From: Rhodeus uyekii
Lineage: Eukaryota; Chordata; Actinopteri; Cypriniformes; Acheilognathidae
Length of the DNA stretch: 64,000 nucleotides
Direction of reading: 5' to 3'
Assembly (NCBI GenBank): GCA_037043235.1
Contig: JAWRVZ010000101.1
Coordinates: 1,680,001 to 1,744,000, forward strand
The position numbers and the translations under genes were made by a program. This document shows, piece after piece, positions 1 through 10,620 of the stretch; position 1 is the first letter of the stretch; each line of letters starts with the position of its first letter. The notes beneath the pieces were generated by a model. The model saw nothing but the letters and a program-made list of their open reading frames with translations, had not been told where the DNA came from and did no database searches.

Positions 1-382
1 GTTTTCATCAGCCGCGTGCTTTCATGTCGCATTGGCTGCGTGTTCGTGTCTTGTCACTATTTTACCCCACGTGTCTTGTCACTATGTTACTCTGCCCGCC
101 TTGTTTCCTGGTCATTAGTTTTATTTGTCCCAGCTGTTTCTGATTCAATTACCCTTCCTCCTGTGTCTATTTAATCCCCTCGTGTTTGCTGTCTTGTGCT
201 GGTTCTTCGTCAATTTTTCCCTGGTGTCTTCTGTCTAGCCAGTTTTTGCTACCTGGTGATCTAGTCTTGTTTTTCCCCCACGGGGTAGTTTTGTTTGAGT
301 TTTTGTTTTATTTTTTTATTAACAAAGAGCCTACTTCTCTGCATCCTTGAGTCCTCGCATCTTCTCTTCCCCAAACCTGACA
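1..382 (+). mobile_element. LTR-like fragment of a retroelement, cut by the window edge
   Basis: T-rich sequence ending in ACCTGACA at 382, with a poly(A)-signal-like stretch near 330. It resembles the 3' part of a fish Ty3/gypsy LTR and abuts an antisense reverse transcriptase fragment exactly at 382. Its left end lies outside the window. The assignment rests on overall layout, not on a matching second LTR. Confidence 0.45.
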
Positions 383-480
383 ATTAAGCCCTGGAAGACT
401 GCGGGGGCGTTGAAAAGTCTATACCGCATTACCAAATATTCGTAGTGGTCTGCTGGTATAATGAACGCAGTCTTCAGTCT
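382..480 (-). pseudogene. Ty3/gypsy reverse transcriptase fragment
   Basis: On the minus strand about 32 residues read KTAFI...HYEYLVM...NAPAVFQ, the RT region just before the catalytic YxDD in gypsy elements. The similarity stops exactly where the LTR-like sequence begins. The rest of pol is absent, so this is a rearranged remnant. Confidence 0.7.
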
Positions 481-704
481 ACAGCAACAAGAACAAGATT
501 TCTTCCTGGTGGAGACATCCAGTCTTGAGGGTGACTGGTGGTGTGGCGTATCGTAAGCACCAGCGGCTTTACAAGGATGGAGTGAGGTTGGTATTGTTGA
601 CATGAGGGTCGACATGAGCAAGGGACTGGGTAACCGGGTCATTAGCTTCCCACTACTATCAGTAGTGATAGTATAAACACGATTTTTGATCTTTCTGAAT
701 CGAA

Positions 705-932
705 CTAGTGAGACTGCATCTCAAAATGCAGGGAACATGGTAGTAAGAACCTGCTGAATTTCTCCGCCTCACCTGAGAAGGTCTCTGGTCGGGCCATGGG
801 ACTGGCAGAGGCAGATGAAGAAGAGGCATGCAGGAGCAGTGCTTGGTGGAAGGCTTGCATGAGTTTGGTGAATGGATACGGATGTGAAGAGGGACCAGCC
901 GCTGCCTCGGCTTGCAAAGGGGTCTGGTCTTC
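705..932 (-). pseudogene. Ty3/gypsy gag N-terminal fragment
   Basis: A minus-strand open stretch of about 75 codons contains PETFSGEAEKFSRFLLPCSL, typical of the start of fish gypsy Gag (capsid that packages element RNA). It lies directly downstream, in minus sense, of the LTR at 933-1292. No ATG opens this frame and the frame closes after about 77 codons. Confidence 0.65.
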
Positions 933-1292
933 TGTCACGATGGAAACACAAGACTACAGGCGCAAGTGCACTTTGAAGCTTTATTGTAAACAAGGAGAGA
1001 CAGCAAACTGGTGGCAGGGTGCAAGGGTGCTCATGAATGAGTTTCTGTGAAGTTCTTATCTGTTTGTAGCATGGAGAGTTCAGAGTTCTTGGAAGTGTGG
1101 AGTTTTGGAAGACTTTCTATTGGAGATTTGTAGAACAAGGAGAGTCATGATAACAAGACAAGACCAAATGCTAACTGAATGGTGTGAATGGGTGATATAG
1201 TGTTGGGTTAAGTGAAAACAGGTGCAAGTGATCAATACTCGGGAGATTACGAACGAGAGTCTGGTACAGTGGGCGTGGTTGAGTCTGTGACA
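933..1292 (-). mobile_element. Gypsy LTR, minus orientation
   Basis: Read on the minus strand the segment begins TGTCAC at 1292 and ends GTGACA at 933, the inverted termini of an LTR. An AATAAA-like signal lies inside and the gag fragment follows immediately. Length is about 360 bp. Its upstream boundary lies only 84 bp from the THAP-exon ATG at 1377. Confidence 0.65.
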
Positions 1293-1376
1293 GTAGGTAA
1301 ATTACTTATTTTTTTCTTTCTTTTTAGGTAAATAACAAAGGACGCCAACACTGGATCGAGCAACCAAGCGATAAAC

Positions 1377-1664
1377 ATGCCTTTGAAGATTGCAAAATAT
1401 TGTGCAGTGCCAGGTTGTAGAAAAACACAGTCGCTGCATAACCTTCCTTCTGATTCAAGCATGAGGAATGTGTGGTTGAACTTTATTTTTAATGAAGTTC
1501 CAGATCGCGTTAATAAGACACTGAGCGTTTGTTCGCTTCATTTCACTGTGGATTCCTTTATAAACAAGAGACAGTTCGATGCTGGATTTGCAGAGAGATT
1601 GAGATTAAAAAACGATGCTGTGCCTTCTATATTGAATCCGACAGGAACGACACAACACACTTAT
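1377..1664 (+). CDS. Exon 1: THAP zinc-dependent DNA-binding domain
   Basis: Starts MPLKIAKYCAVPGCRKTQS. It shows the THAP pattern: C9 and C14, a conserved W near 34, then C52-x2-H55 and an AVPSI motif near the domain end (the AVPTL box of the family). The ATG was chosen because the THAP fold starts at the initiator Met. A pyrimidine tract ending in TTTTAG at about 1325 suggests an upstream untranslated exon. The donor is TAT/GTGAGT. Confidence 0.85.
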
Positions 1665-4600
1665 GTGAGTAATTTTTTTTTACTGTATTACTGATCATTT
1701 GATATGTACTGGTCTAACCAAAATCACTAGTGATTCATGTAGTCAGAGCTTCTTTGTCTCAAAATCATTTATTACTGTTTGTGTCAGTAAATCAAACCAG
1801 TGACTAAACAGTCAACTTCACATTGTTTCTCATAATAGAATGAAAATAATCTGTTATTTAAACTGTGATTAAATTATAGATAGGGATCAAAGAATGCTCC
1901 GTTTATAATCACTGGAGCTGTCAGTCAAACAGCATGTTTAGCATGTTGAAGAGGGCAATAGAACAAGAGAACAAGTGTCCGGGAGTCTGGGATTTTTGAA
2001 GACGCACAGGGACATGTCCATTCTTGAAAAACTGCACAATTAGATGTGTGATATTGCTTAAAGCTGGCATGAAACAGAAGTCGTGATAAACTTTTCTTCC
2101 CTATTGTGACATGTAAATGGTCCAAATAAAACGGTTCCTCAAACAAAATCAAATGTAGGGTGTTATTTTGTCCATGGGGAATTGATTGGATAGTTGTGGT
2201 TTTGCATTGGTTGACCCCATGTGATTGACAGGTTGCCCAGCACTCGTCATCAGAGAAGATAGGGATGAGGGAGAAGTTATTCTGATTAAAGATTGTGAGG
2301 CAATTAAAAAATGAACACACATAAATCATTTATGATAAATACTTATTCTTAAAAAAAAAATGGAGTCATGGTGACATTACATGAAGTCTATTCTATAGGA
2401 ATATTACTTAGTATGTTATATAGACCAAGATACATTGCTCAAAAAAATAAGGAAACACTTCAATCACACATTGGATCTCAATTATTGAAGTATTCAATTT
2501 GAAAATCTTTATTTATATACTTTCCATAATTGAAGATTAATTATTTGATAAAAGTCAGCGAAACATAATACACAGACGAGAGAGAGTGCAGCTCGCGCAA
2601 AGCTTGAAACCACGCCCACTCACATGGCGTAGAGCGCGCAAGAACAAGCAAACACCTGTTCTTGTGCGCTCACAACAAGGACGAACACACGAGTCATGAA
2701 TGCCCGAATCCCGACACAAAACCGAAACTGAACCAGACCAAAGTATCGGGACCGAACATCATAGCTCGCATACAAGACGTTACATAGACACACAAAACTC
2801 AAGACATTACGGTAGTAACCCTGACAGTACCCCCCCCCCCCCCCCCCCTCAAAAGGGATGCCTCCTGGCTTCCCTACAAGGAACAAGACAAGACTAGAAC
2901 AGGACAGGACAGACACAGAACAGATACGTGACAACAGAAAGCACAAGACAGATGCAAAACACCAGGACAAGGCAGGAAAATCAAAAAACAGACAACGAGG
3001 GGAGGGAAGACAAGCCAGCCAAAACACAACAAGAACAACTAAACAGCCCACCACATCATGAAAAAATAATCCAAAGGCAACCAAAAATAAACAGTCCTCA
3101 ATATGAAAAACAGAGTCCAGAGAGGGGGAACAGGAAGGATGAGCCAAGGTGGCTCAGGCAGGAGGGGGTGACCGGCAGATGCCCAGGGTGGAGCCAGGGG
3201 AATGAGCCAGGGTGGCTCAGGCAAGGACAACGGGTCAGGCGGTGCCGGGGGGGTGAGCCATGTGGGCTCAAGTAAGGCCGGCGGGTCCGGGAGGTCTAGC
3301 GTTGCCGGCAGGGCGAGTGTGGCCTCTTGGTTTTGCGGACCGGAGGAAGCCCTCTTCTCCCTCTGCCGCTTACAAGGGCGGCAAAGCGGCGCAGAGTCAA
3401 TAGGTTGTGGGGAAACGGCCTCCTGGTTTTCCTCCTCCCCCGTGTGCGAGGGGAGTGGCGCTGTGGGATCCCCGGGAGTCTCTGGAGACAGTTCGATGCT
3501 GGATTTGCAGAGAGATTGAGATTAAAAAACGATGCTGTGCCTTCTATATTGAATCCGACAGGAACGACACAACACACTCGCTCCGCCCACGGAAGAAAGG
3601 AGTGTCGCACCGCATGCGTGATCGCTCCGCACACCCAGTCAACAGAATGATCGCTCCCCCCCCCCCGTCAACAGTTCAGCGAAGTATCGCTTCATATATA
3701 AACCTTAGATTGTGGCTCCAGACATATTTGATTTTTTTTTTGGGGGGGTTAAATATGGCTCTTTCAACATTAAAGGTTGCCGATCCCTGCCCTAGGTTAA
3801 AATTACTTTATTAAAGCTCTTCTTTTTGTATTCAGTGTCAGACAACATAGTCTCATTTAATATTTAAAATGTTTTTCATTTGTTGAATCACTGAATAAAG
3901 TTGAAGTGGTATTAATTTTATGAAGTAATAATCATCAACTATGTATCATATATTTTTTCCAGATCTGGTCCTCCATACCTCATAGCAATCTCTGCTCACA
4001 CCTTCATCCAAGCCATTCTCAACTGAAAGCTGTTATAAAGACAGAGATTATTAAAGGTGGCAATGATGATGCCAGAAATTCACAGTCATGTGAAGTGAAA
4101 GATAAGGCAACAGGGGAACAAAGAGGTTGGTGACCATTCTTGATTCTTCATTGAAAATCCTGAATGAAACACATTTTCTGACAGATTAACATAATTGTTG
4201 ACAGTTGTTCAAAAAGACATGTTATTGAAAATCACATCTAAAAAAATTATTTTTAGACTTGAAAGTGCAAGAGGAAAGTGAAGAATGGAATGAAATGGAG
4301 AAGAAACATCACAACCATCATGATGCCAAAATTGGAGAGAAGAAAGGACAAAAAAAATCTCAAAGAGCAGTAGCCAAAAAGTCTATTACCTGCCCTCAAT
4401 GTGGAAAGGGCTTCTCGTGTAATTCATCCTTTATTGTTCACACAAGACGCCACACTGGTGAGAAGCCGTTCATGTGCTCTCAGTGTGGAAAGAGTTTCAT
4501 AAATAAAGGAAACCTTAGTAGTCACATGCAAATTCACAATATAGAGAATCCATTTACATGTGATCAGTGTGGAAAGAGTTTCAAATGGTCTAATAGTCTC

Positions 4601-5077
4601 AGAGTTCATAAACTCATTCACTCTGGAGAAAAGCCATTTGATTGTGATCAGTGCGAAAAGAAGTTTGTTAAGGAATCAGATTTAAAGGGTCACATGAAAG
4701 TTCACACAAAAGATAAACCTTACTTGTGTTCTGTTTGTGGAAAGGCGTTTTCATGGCTTGGACGTTTTAAAGACCATCAGAAAATACATGCTGGTGTGAA
4801 AGAGCATTTGTGCTCAGATTGTGGTAAAGCTTTTACTACAGCCACTCAGTTGAAGGTGCACCAAAGGATCCACACTGGAGAAAGACCGTACAAGTGTTCA
4901 TATTGTGGAAAGAGATTCAAGCAGTTAGGAGGCCTGCAAGGACATGAGAGAATTCACACCGGAGAGAAACCGTATCAATGCCATCAATGTGGCAAGAGAT
5001 TCAACTGTTCCAAAACTACGCAGATTCACAGAAAGAAGCATTGCCCAAAATTAAATGGCATGTCAGTACAATTATAA
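1377..5077 (+). CDS. THAP-domain/C2H2 zinc-finger fusion gene (predicted, 3 exons)
   Basis: Predicted exons are 1377-1664, 3963-4125 and 4257-5077 (288+163+821 nt, 423 codons plus stop). Donors are TAT/gtgagt and AGAG/gttggt; acceptors are tttttccag and atttttag. Phases are 0 then 1 and the frame stays open throughout. Residues 1-85 form a C2CH THAP DNA-binding domain, the middle exon encodes a low-complexity acidic linker, and residues from about 193 carry eight C2H2 fingers. The product is probably a nuclear sequence-specific DNA-binding protein. The middle exon matches the 5'UTR plus first coding exon of the copy at 22103, but here the homologous ATG reads ACA, so translation is expected to begin in the THAP exon. 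AATAAA follows at 5196. Splicing is inferred; an unfused THAP gene next to a dead finger gene is the alternative. Confidence 0.65.
3488..3577 (+). pseudogene. Partial duplicate of the THAP exon (3' 90 bp)
   Basis: Starting at ACAGTTCGATGCTGG, this is an essentially identical copy of 1571-1660, the last third of the THAP domain. It stops three bases before the exon end and lacks the TAT/GTGAGT donor, so it cannot act as the same exon. Left flank shares only GAGACAG with the original. Confidence 0.85.
3578..3790 (+). mobile_element. hAT-type MITE fragment
   Basis: Ends with ATGGCTCTTTCAACATTAAA then GGTTGCCGATCCCTG, the terminal consensus style of non-autonomous hAT elements in fish. The opposite terminus was not located with confidence. 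Confidence 0.45.
3963..4125 (+). CDS. Exon 2: former 5'UTR and acidic start exon of the finger gene
   Basis: Follows TTTTTTCCAG and ends AGAG/GTTGGT. All 163 nt are open in phase with the THAP exon. The second half matches the start exon of the duplicate at 22103 (IIK..DDARNS). The triplet aligned with that copy's ATG is ACA. The upstream half aligns with that copy's untranslated sequence, where the in-phase second codon is TGA but here is TGG. Confidence 0.65.
4257..5077 (+). CDS. Exon 3: eight C2H2 zinc fingers
   Basis: After a basic linker (about 45 residues) come eight tandem C-x2-C...H-x3-H fingers, the first starting TCPQCGKGF and the last YQCHQCGKRF. Most are joined by TGEKP-type linkers, the signature of DNA-binding C2H2 arrays. 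One linker is degenerate (AGVKE). Stop TAA is at 5075-5077. This exon is 78-95% similar by eye to the duplicate at 22330-23033. Confidence 0.9.
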
Positions 5078-5195
5078 AGCTGCTTTTTTATTTATTACTA
5101 TTTGGGAGCAATGTTTTCATATTAATGTAGGAATTGACTGTCTTCCGAACGGTGTCAATTGTGTTTTGTTTTCTTCATACCTCTGTATGATGCTG

Positions 5196-5201
5196 AATAA
5201 A
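5196..5201 (+). terminator. Poly(A) signal of the THAP/finger gene
   Basis: AATAAA lies 119 bp after the stop codon. The same motif is kept at 23146-23151 in the duplicate copy. Confidence 0.75.
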
Positions 5202-5379
5202 GTTTATAATAAAACATGTTTTTAAGTGCAGTGCTGCTTTGTGTACTGGGATGTAGGGGAATTACAGTTAAGACCAGAGGACCAGATATGATGAATGAAA
5301 AAGTGCAGTCAATTGTAGAAATGTTTGTGAAGTTTAGTTTGCAGTTTCATCAGCAGAAGCTTCAAGTCTAATCAAGGAG

Positions 5380-6405
5380 TTCGTAGGCCACCCCACATAC
5401 TATAACATTGTTACAGCAATTCTTTACAGGTGTCGCCAATCCAATCAAATAGGAGGGCAGAGTCGGAGGCGGAGCCCATACTGACGACACAGGTCGTCAC
5501 AGGCGGGGATACACACCTGCTATGCGTTGTCTGTATGGGAGCGGAGCATGCATAGTCAGTACTCAAGTACACTGTGTTCGCTGCAGCCAGCTACCGCATG
5601 GGCTCCTCTCCCACCTGGTGGTCTTTAACTTCTCAGAGCTCTGGTCCCACTGTAGCTAAGTCTCCCCGGCAATCTAGGTCCACGGGTTCGCAGATAGATC
5701 TGGCGGCAGGGTTTGAGATGGGCGCTGCTCTATCTCAGGATTTACCCGGCTGATCCAGTGTCCCCTGCCTGGATCGGGAAGCATGCTCTTGGGCGGTTAC
5801 TTCCGACTAGGCAGAGGCACTGGAACTATCTTGCTCTGAGGAGTTAAATGTTGTTAGCGTCGAGGCTGGAAAGGAGGATTTGCCACCCTCCTCTTCAGCT
5901 TACGAGGAGCTCCTCGAGGTAGTGAATCCCACTGTCTCTAAGCTGAGTATTTAATGGCCATCTGAGATTAGGACTGTTTGTCCGAAAAAGAGTAAACTGG
6001 ACAAATGCTCACCCCCAGCATCGGGACTTACCTTTCTTCCTGGAGTTCCACACCGAGGTGTCAAGGTCCTGGAGAGGGCCAGCCATCCAAAGAGTGTATA
6101 TGCCTCACAACAATATGTATGCTTCTCTAGTGGGTGCGCAAGAGTATGGTTTCAGCGCAAAAGTGGAGGAGGCGCTCGCGAGCCACCTCGCTCTGCAATC
6201 AGTATCGTTGCTAAAAAAAACAACGCTGCCCATTAAGCCCATGAGGGTGGACAAGATTGGCCGAGACTATTCACATCAAACTGTTCCCAAGACACATCAT
6301 GCTGTGACATATCGTCTTAATCCACATACCCAGAGACACAACCTTCTGGGCATAACACCCCAATCTCACTGTTGCATTTCAATATGTTTCCCCCACTTGG
6401 CCTGA
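5380..6405 (+). mobile_element. DIRS-like retroelement remnant, 5' region and gag-like fragment
   Basis: GC-rich leader followed by a short frame at 6058-6405 containing VEEALASHLALQSVSLLKK, similar to the Gag-like ORF1 of fish DIRS elements. The frame is broken before and after. The same element appears to resume at 8101. Function is lost. Confidence 0.55.
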
Positions 6406-6690
6406 AACTCACCCAACAGTTATGGTTTAATGTGAAAAATGATCATACAATGTTATACATGTTTGGTATAACTGAAATGTCTAAGTGTGACTGGTACAAA
6501 GGTCTCTGTTCCAATTAGAAGCAAACCACAGGTGTTAAAGAGTTAGAAATGTCTGGCTTATTTGGGATGGGCTTGCTCTTCCATGCTAATTACTGACTGT
6601 TCTCAGAAACCAAAAGGTCCATTGTTGACTGATGTTTAACACTTCAAAGAAGTTTCTGTCCTGGTCTGGGGTATTTAAATGAAGGTATCA
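6406..6690 (+). other. Unassigned sequence with a TATTTAAA box
   Basis: No coding frame. A TATTTAAA-like box lies at about 6671 and, beyond the hAT insert, AATAAA at about 7591. Together they could be the two halves of an LTR, but no second copy was found to confirm this. Confidence 0.25.
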
Positions 6691-7360
6691 GGCCACGTCC
6701 ACACGATGCCAGAGCGTTCCTTATCCGATCTTTTTTTTCCTCGTTCAAAAAAAAAGTCAGCATCCACACGATACCACTGAAACCGACTGAATCCGGTGTA
6801 GTTTATATGCCAGACCAGTATGGGGCGCTGTAATTCTGCCACAGATAATACACTATACACAGAGAAGAAGACTGTGAGCATGCGCATTGTTGTTGCTGTT
6901 CAGTGTTGCCAGATTGCTATTTACCCTTTTGTCACGTCCGACCGGGAAAACATGCCTTTTAGCTGGTTGATAAAATTTGGGATGGGTTTTGATGCATAAA
7001 ATCGCTCAACATTTTTCATGACTTATAAGAGTACGCACTTTGGGCTGGTATTTTTTTAAATGGGAGGGTTTTAAGCTGTAGCTGCGCTGGAATCTTCAGT
7101 CCAATCTGGCAACACTGTTGCTGTTACTGTGACGCAGCCGACACGTGATGTGATGACATCATCGGTAAACAAAAAATATACGGATTGGCCGTCCACACGA
7201 GTCCGCAAGGGTGTCGGATTCAGATCTATCCACTTTAGGACCCAGTATCAAAAGAGAGCAGATTCAGTCTCCCAAATCGCCGGATGCGTGTGGACGGAAC
7301 GCCAATCCGATAAGAAATGTATGCGGATGCAGTGATCCGCGTCTCCGTGTGGACGGGGCC
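6691..7360. mobile_element. hAT-type MITE with CGTCCACACG termini
   Basis: The left end GGCCACGTCCACACG and right end CGTGTGGACGGGGCC are inverted repeats of about 15 bp. Subterminal copies of GTCCACACG recur inside near 7191 and 7287, a common hAT feature where transposase binds. There is no transposase frame, so it is non-autonomous. Target duplication could not be settled by eye. Confidence 0.7.
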
Positions 7361-8100
7361 TCAGAATGCTCATGGCTGCTCTGTCTGGTGGTAGTCAGAT
7401 TCATTCATGATGTTGAGTGTCCAATAGACACTCTGCATAGTGAATTTTTCTAGACGATTGATAACCAAGCATTATGTATTTTCCTAAGTTCAGGTAAGCA
7501 TCTTTTACTCTTTCTGAGCATTCGATGTTTGTATTGACTATCCTTTAATTCGATTATGTAATTGCCGCAATATGTTTACCTGAATGTTAATAAATTGTTA
7601 CGTTTGATTTATTCTGTCTTCTAAATTATTCACACCAGTAGATTACACTGCATCCTTTGTTACCACAAATCTGCGTCCAGGGTTAAATACACACTACATC
7701 TCAGGTTAGATGGAGCATTGAGCACATCAGCTGAGATTCTAGATTTCTGACTGCTCGACTTTAATTAAGTTGTTATGTACTTATGTACATAACTCGACTT
7801 CAATAGGCGACTGTAGGGGGCTAAACTAAACAGTTATTTGAATCACGACAAGCATGGGCTGTCTATTAAATAACTTTAGCCATAACCTCTGATTAATGCT
7901 CGGACTGGAGAGTTTGTGACTGTTAGATCCGCGTATCGGCCGGCGTGAGACTGAGCGACACTGGGACCCGAATGAACGAGTGCAATAAGAGTAACAGGTT
8001 CGATAGAATAATCAAATGTATATTTATCAAATTATTATACTAATGACTGACGACCAATTGGCTTTCTAAAATCACCGAGTGTTCACTCTAATGTTACAGA
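7361..8100. other. No gene recognised
   Basis: AT-rich sequence between the hAT MITE and the DIRS RT region. It holds an AATAAA near 7591 and no open frame with recognisable similarity. Confidence 0.4.
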
Positions 8101-8985
8101 GTGCTGGGCCTCATGGCAGCAGCTTCATGTGTCATCCCGCTCGGGTTGCTACATGAGGTTGCTTCAGTGGTGGCTCAGAACCAGAGGGTTTTCCCCGAGG
8201 GAAAACCCCTTCCACACTATCAAGGTCACGTGGTGATGCCTACATGCCTTGGATATGTGGAAGAAACCCTGATTTCTGTCTCCTTGTCGACGTGTAATGC
8301 TATCGACAGATGTGTCCCTTACAGGCTGGGGAGCGATCCTGAGGGACCGCTCCGGCCAAGGTCTGTGCGAACACCAATTATCCTGGCACACAAACCTGTT
8401 AGAGATGGCTGTTTAGCAGGCGCTACAGCCGCTCCTCCCTGACCTCAGAGGCCACCATGTTGTTGTCGGTACCGACAGCACTGTGGTGGTTGCCTATATA
8501 AACCGCCAGGGGATCTACGTTCGCGACTACTATAAAAATTGGTGTGACAGATCCTCCTTTAGATCCAAGGGAGACTGCTTTCTCTAAAGGCAGTTCACAT
8601 CCCTGGGACCCAGAATGTGGGAGCAGACTTCCTGTTGAGGCAGGGGCCAAGGCCCGGGGAATGGAGGCTCCACCCCAAGGTGGTGGAGCAGATTTGGGAG
8701 AGGTAAGGCCAAGCACAAGTAAACCTGTTCGTGTCTGTAGAAACAACTCATTGCCCATTGTGGTTCTCCCTTTCTCATCTAGCCCCCCTCAGACTGGATG
8801 CTATGGTCTAGACATGGCCGAGGCTACGTCTGTATGCTTTTCTGCCAATTGCTCTGCTCCTGGCAGTTCTGGGGAGAGTTCACTGGGGCAAGGTCCATCT
8901 CACACTGATTGCTCCACGCTGGCCTGGCAGAGTGTGGTTCGCGGATCTAATCTCTCTGAGCCTTTTTTTTCCAGATTGAATTGAG
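8101..8985 (+). pseudogene. DIRS retroelement RT/RNase H remnant
   Basis: Three frames in turn carry DIRS-like sequence: LLGLMAAASCVIPLGLL near 8101, GTDSTVVVAYINRQG (RNase H region) near 8465-8510, then a run ending near 8970 around LDAMV...DMAEATSVCF. Several frameshifts and stops separate them, so no intact polymerase remains. DIRS elements normally use a tyrosine recombinase for integration; none is visible here. Confidence 0.75.
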
Positions 8986-9008
8986 CTCGAGCAGATTTAC
9001 CATGACAT

Positions 9009-9031
9009 ATTTGGCGCCCAACTTGTGGGGC
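9009..9031 (+). promoter_or_regulatory. Retroviral primer-binding-site-like sequence
   Basis: TTTGGCGCCCAACTTGTGG followed by GGC resembles the tRNA primer site that follows a 5' LTR. It is preceded by ATGACA, a plausible LTR end. A gag relic lies downstream at 10620. The pairing is inferred. Confidence 0.45.
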
Positions 9032-10600
9032 TTGTGGGAGATTAGGGTGACCCCTGCGGGGTTGCTGCTGGCAGGGGATCTTATGAGACAAAAAGGCGCC
9101 TAAAAATAAATTATAATTTTGCCTAGTGTGATCCCTTGTGAGCTGGGACCAAAAGTAGGGGCTGCCTGTAAAAGATCTCGGTAAACGAGCCCTAAAATTG
9201 ACGAATTAAGAATAATATAGGAGTTGTGGGTTCCGATCTTCAGAGACAGCGCATGTGTAGACTGGTTGGTAAGAGTGCACATTGTTGGTCTGTTTTCTTT
9301 ATGTGTTTTGTCTGTAGGAATAGAGAAAATAGAGTTACTGCACAGAAGTGTGCATTGTCTATTTATGTTAGTCTGTTTTTATGTGTTTGTTTTGTGAGTG
9401 TGATTATATGTGAAAAAGGAAGAAGATTTGTGCAAGTGGAAAAGTAAGAATGATTGTTAATGTATAATAAAAAATAAATAAAACAAGGAGTAAAACAATT
9501 TGAAAAGTGTGGTATGCGAACAACAAACCCTCCCAAAACTCTATGTTGTAAATTATTTGGACACTCACCAGATTGGAGACGCTCTGATCCAGACCAATTC
9601 TGGGGGGGGGGAGATATTGTTTTTAATTATTTATTTATTTAATATTACTTTATTCAGTTATTACTTAATAACACAATGATACACCAGACATGGACACCTG
9701 TATTAGTGGGAATGCTGAAATTGTTTCCTAGAAGCCAAAATAGCAGATATTTCTGGCTTTAGACTTGATGTCCCTAACATCAGTGACCTGAGATTATCAT
9801 CCAACAAGTTTGTTCTTCAAAAATTGTTCTTCACGTATTTTATTCTTGAAAATGTTTGATCACACATGTATGTTGTTCAAAAGATTGAAAGGTACATTGA
9901 TGCAAAAGTTTTGACTTTAGGAATGTCTTCCTTAGGCAAAAACGGGGGGGAAAACCAACCAGTCCTGCGCTATATCACACATTTTATATGTTTATACATA
10001 AAATTTGTATACATTTTACATGTCACACCCGCGAGCTATATGGAGGTGTAAAAAAAAATGCGTCTGTGGATTATATATGCGGGAAAAAACGATTGATTAT
10101 CTCATTGACAGTGACCGGAAGTAGAAAAAGTATGCAGCAAATAAGGTTTTGTAATGTAGTGATCGGTTAGACAACGTCACCGTTTACTATCATAACCTCT
10201 GTTATTTTTCCATATTCCGTTTAGAGAAGTGTGAAGGAAATATTCTGTCGCAATTGAATTGAACGTCAATTATTCTGACGCAATATTCTGACGTGCTTAT
10301 GATATTTATACCGTCTGTCTGCCAGATCCTCATCGCGCTACAATTGGCCAGTTGTCAACTGGCGTTATCCTATAAGGTTTCAGAAATGACGTGAAGGGGA
10401 GGAGAAACATCTCGTTCCCAATCTCAAAAGGGAACGTGCTTCTGCGCTCCTCTATTTGAATTTGGTAAAAACATAATGGCCACGTAAGCGGCGGCTGATC
10501 ATTTATGTTTTTTTTTCGTAGACAAAAAGGTCTCCGCGGGCCGTAGTTTGGGGACCACTGATGTGGAGACTGAAGAGCCGCAAAAGAGCAGTCGAAGAGC
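9032..10600. other. Leader and inserted sequence, no intact gene
   Basis: AT-rich, with only short unsupported frames. Ends near 10536-10560 (GGGCCGTAGTTTGGGGACCA) and 10597-10619 (GCGAGTTGGCCACCCCTG) are two hAT-type termini, so at least two MITE fragments sit inside the retroviral leader/gag region. Confidence 0.4.
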
Positions 10601-10620
10601 CGCGAGTTGGCCACCCCTGG

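Larger units (their letters stand above)
1665..3962 (+). other. Intron 1 of the THAP/finger gene, largely transposon-derived
   Basis: 2150-2300 matches sequence upstream of the duplicate finger gene (21636-21770), so it is ancestral. About 2330-3800 is absent from the duplicate and contains a C-rich, LTR-like block (poly-C at 2831-2848), a 90-bp copy of the THAP exon end (3488-3577) and a hAT-like terminus ending near 3790. No other gene was recognised. Confidence 0.6.

Noticed and set aside
2620..3147. 175-codon minus-strand frame
   Set aside because: Low-complexity, crosses a poly-C run and LTR-like sequence; no domain similarity.
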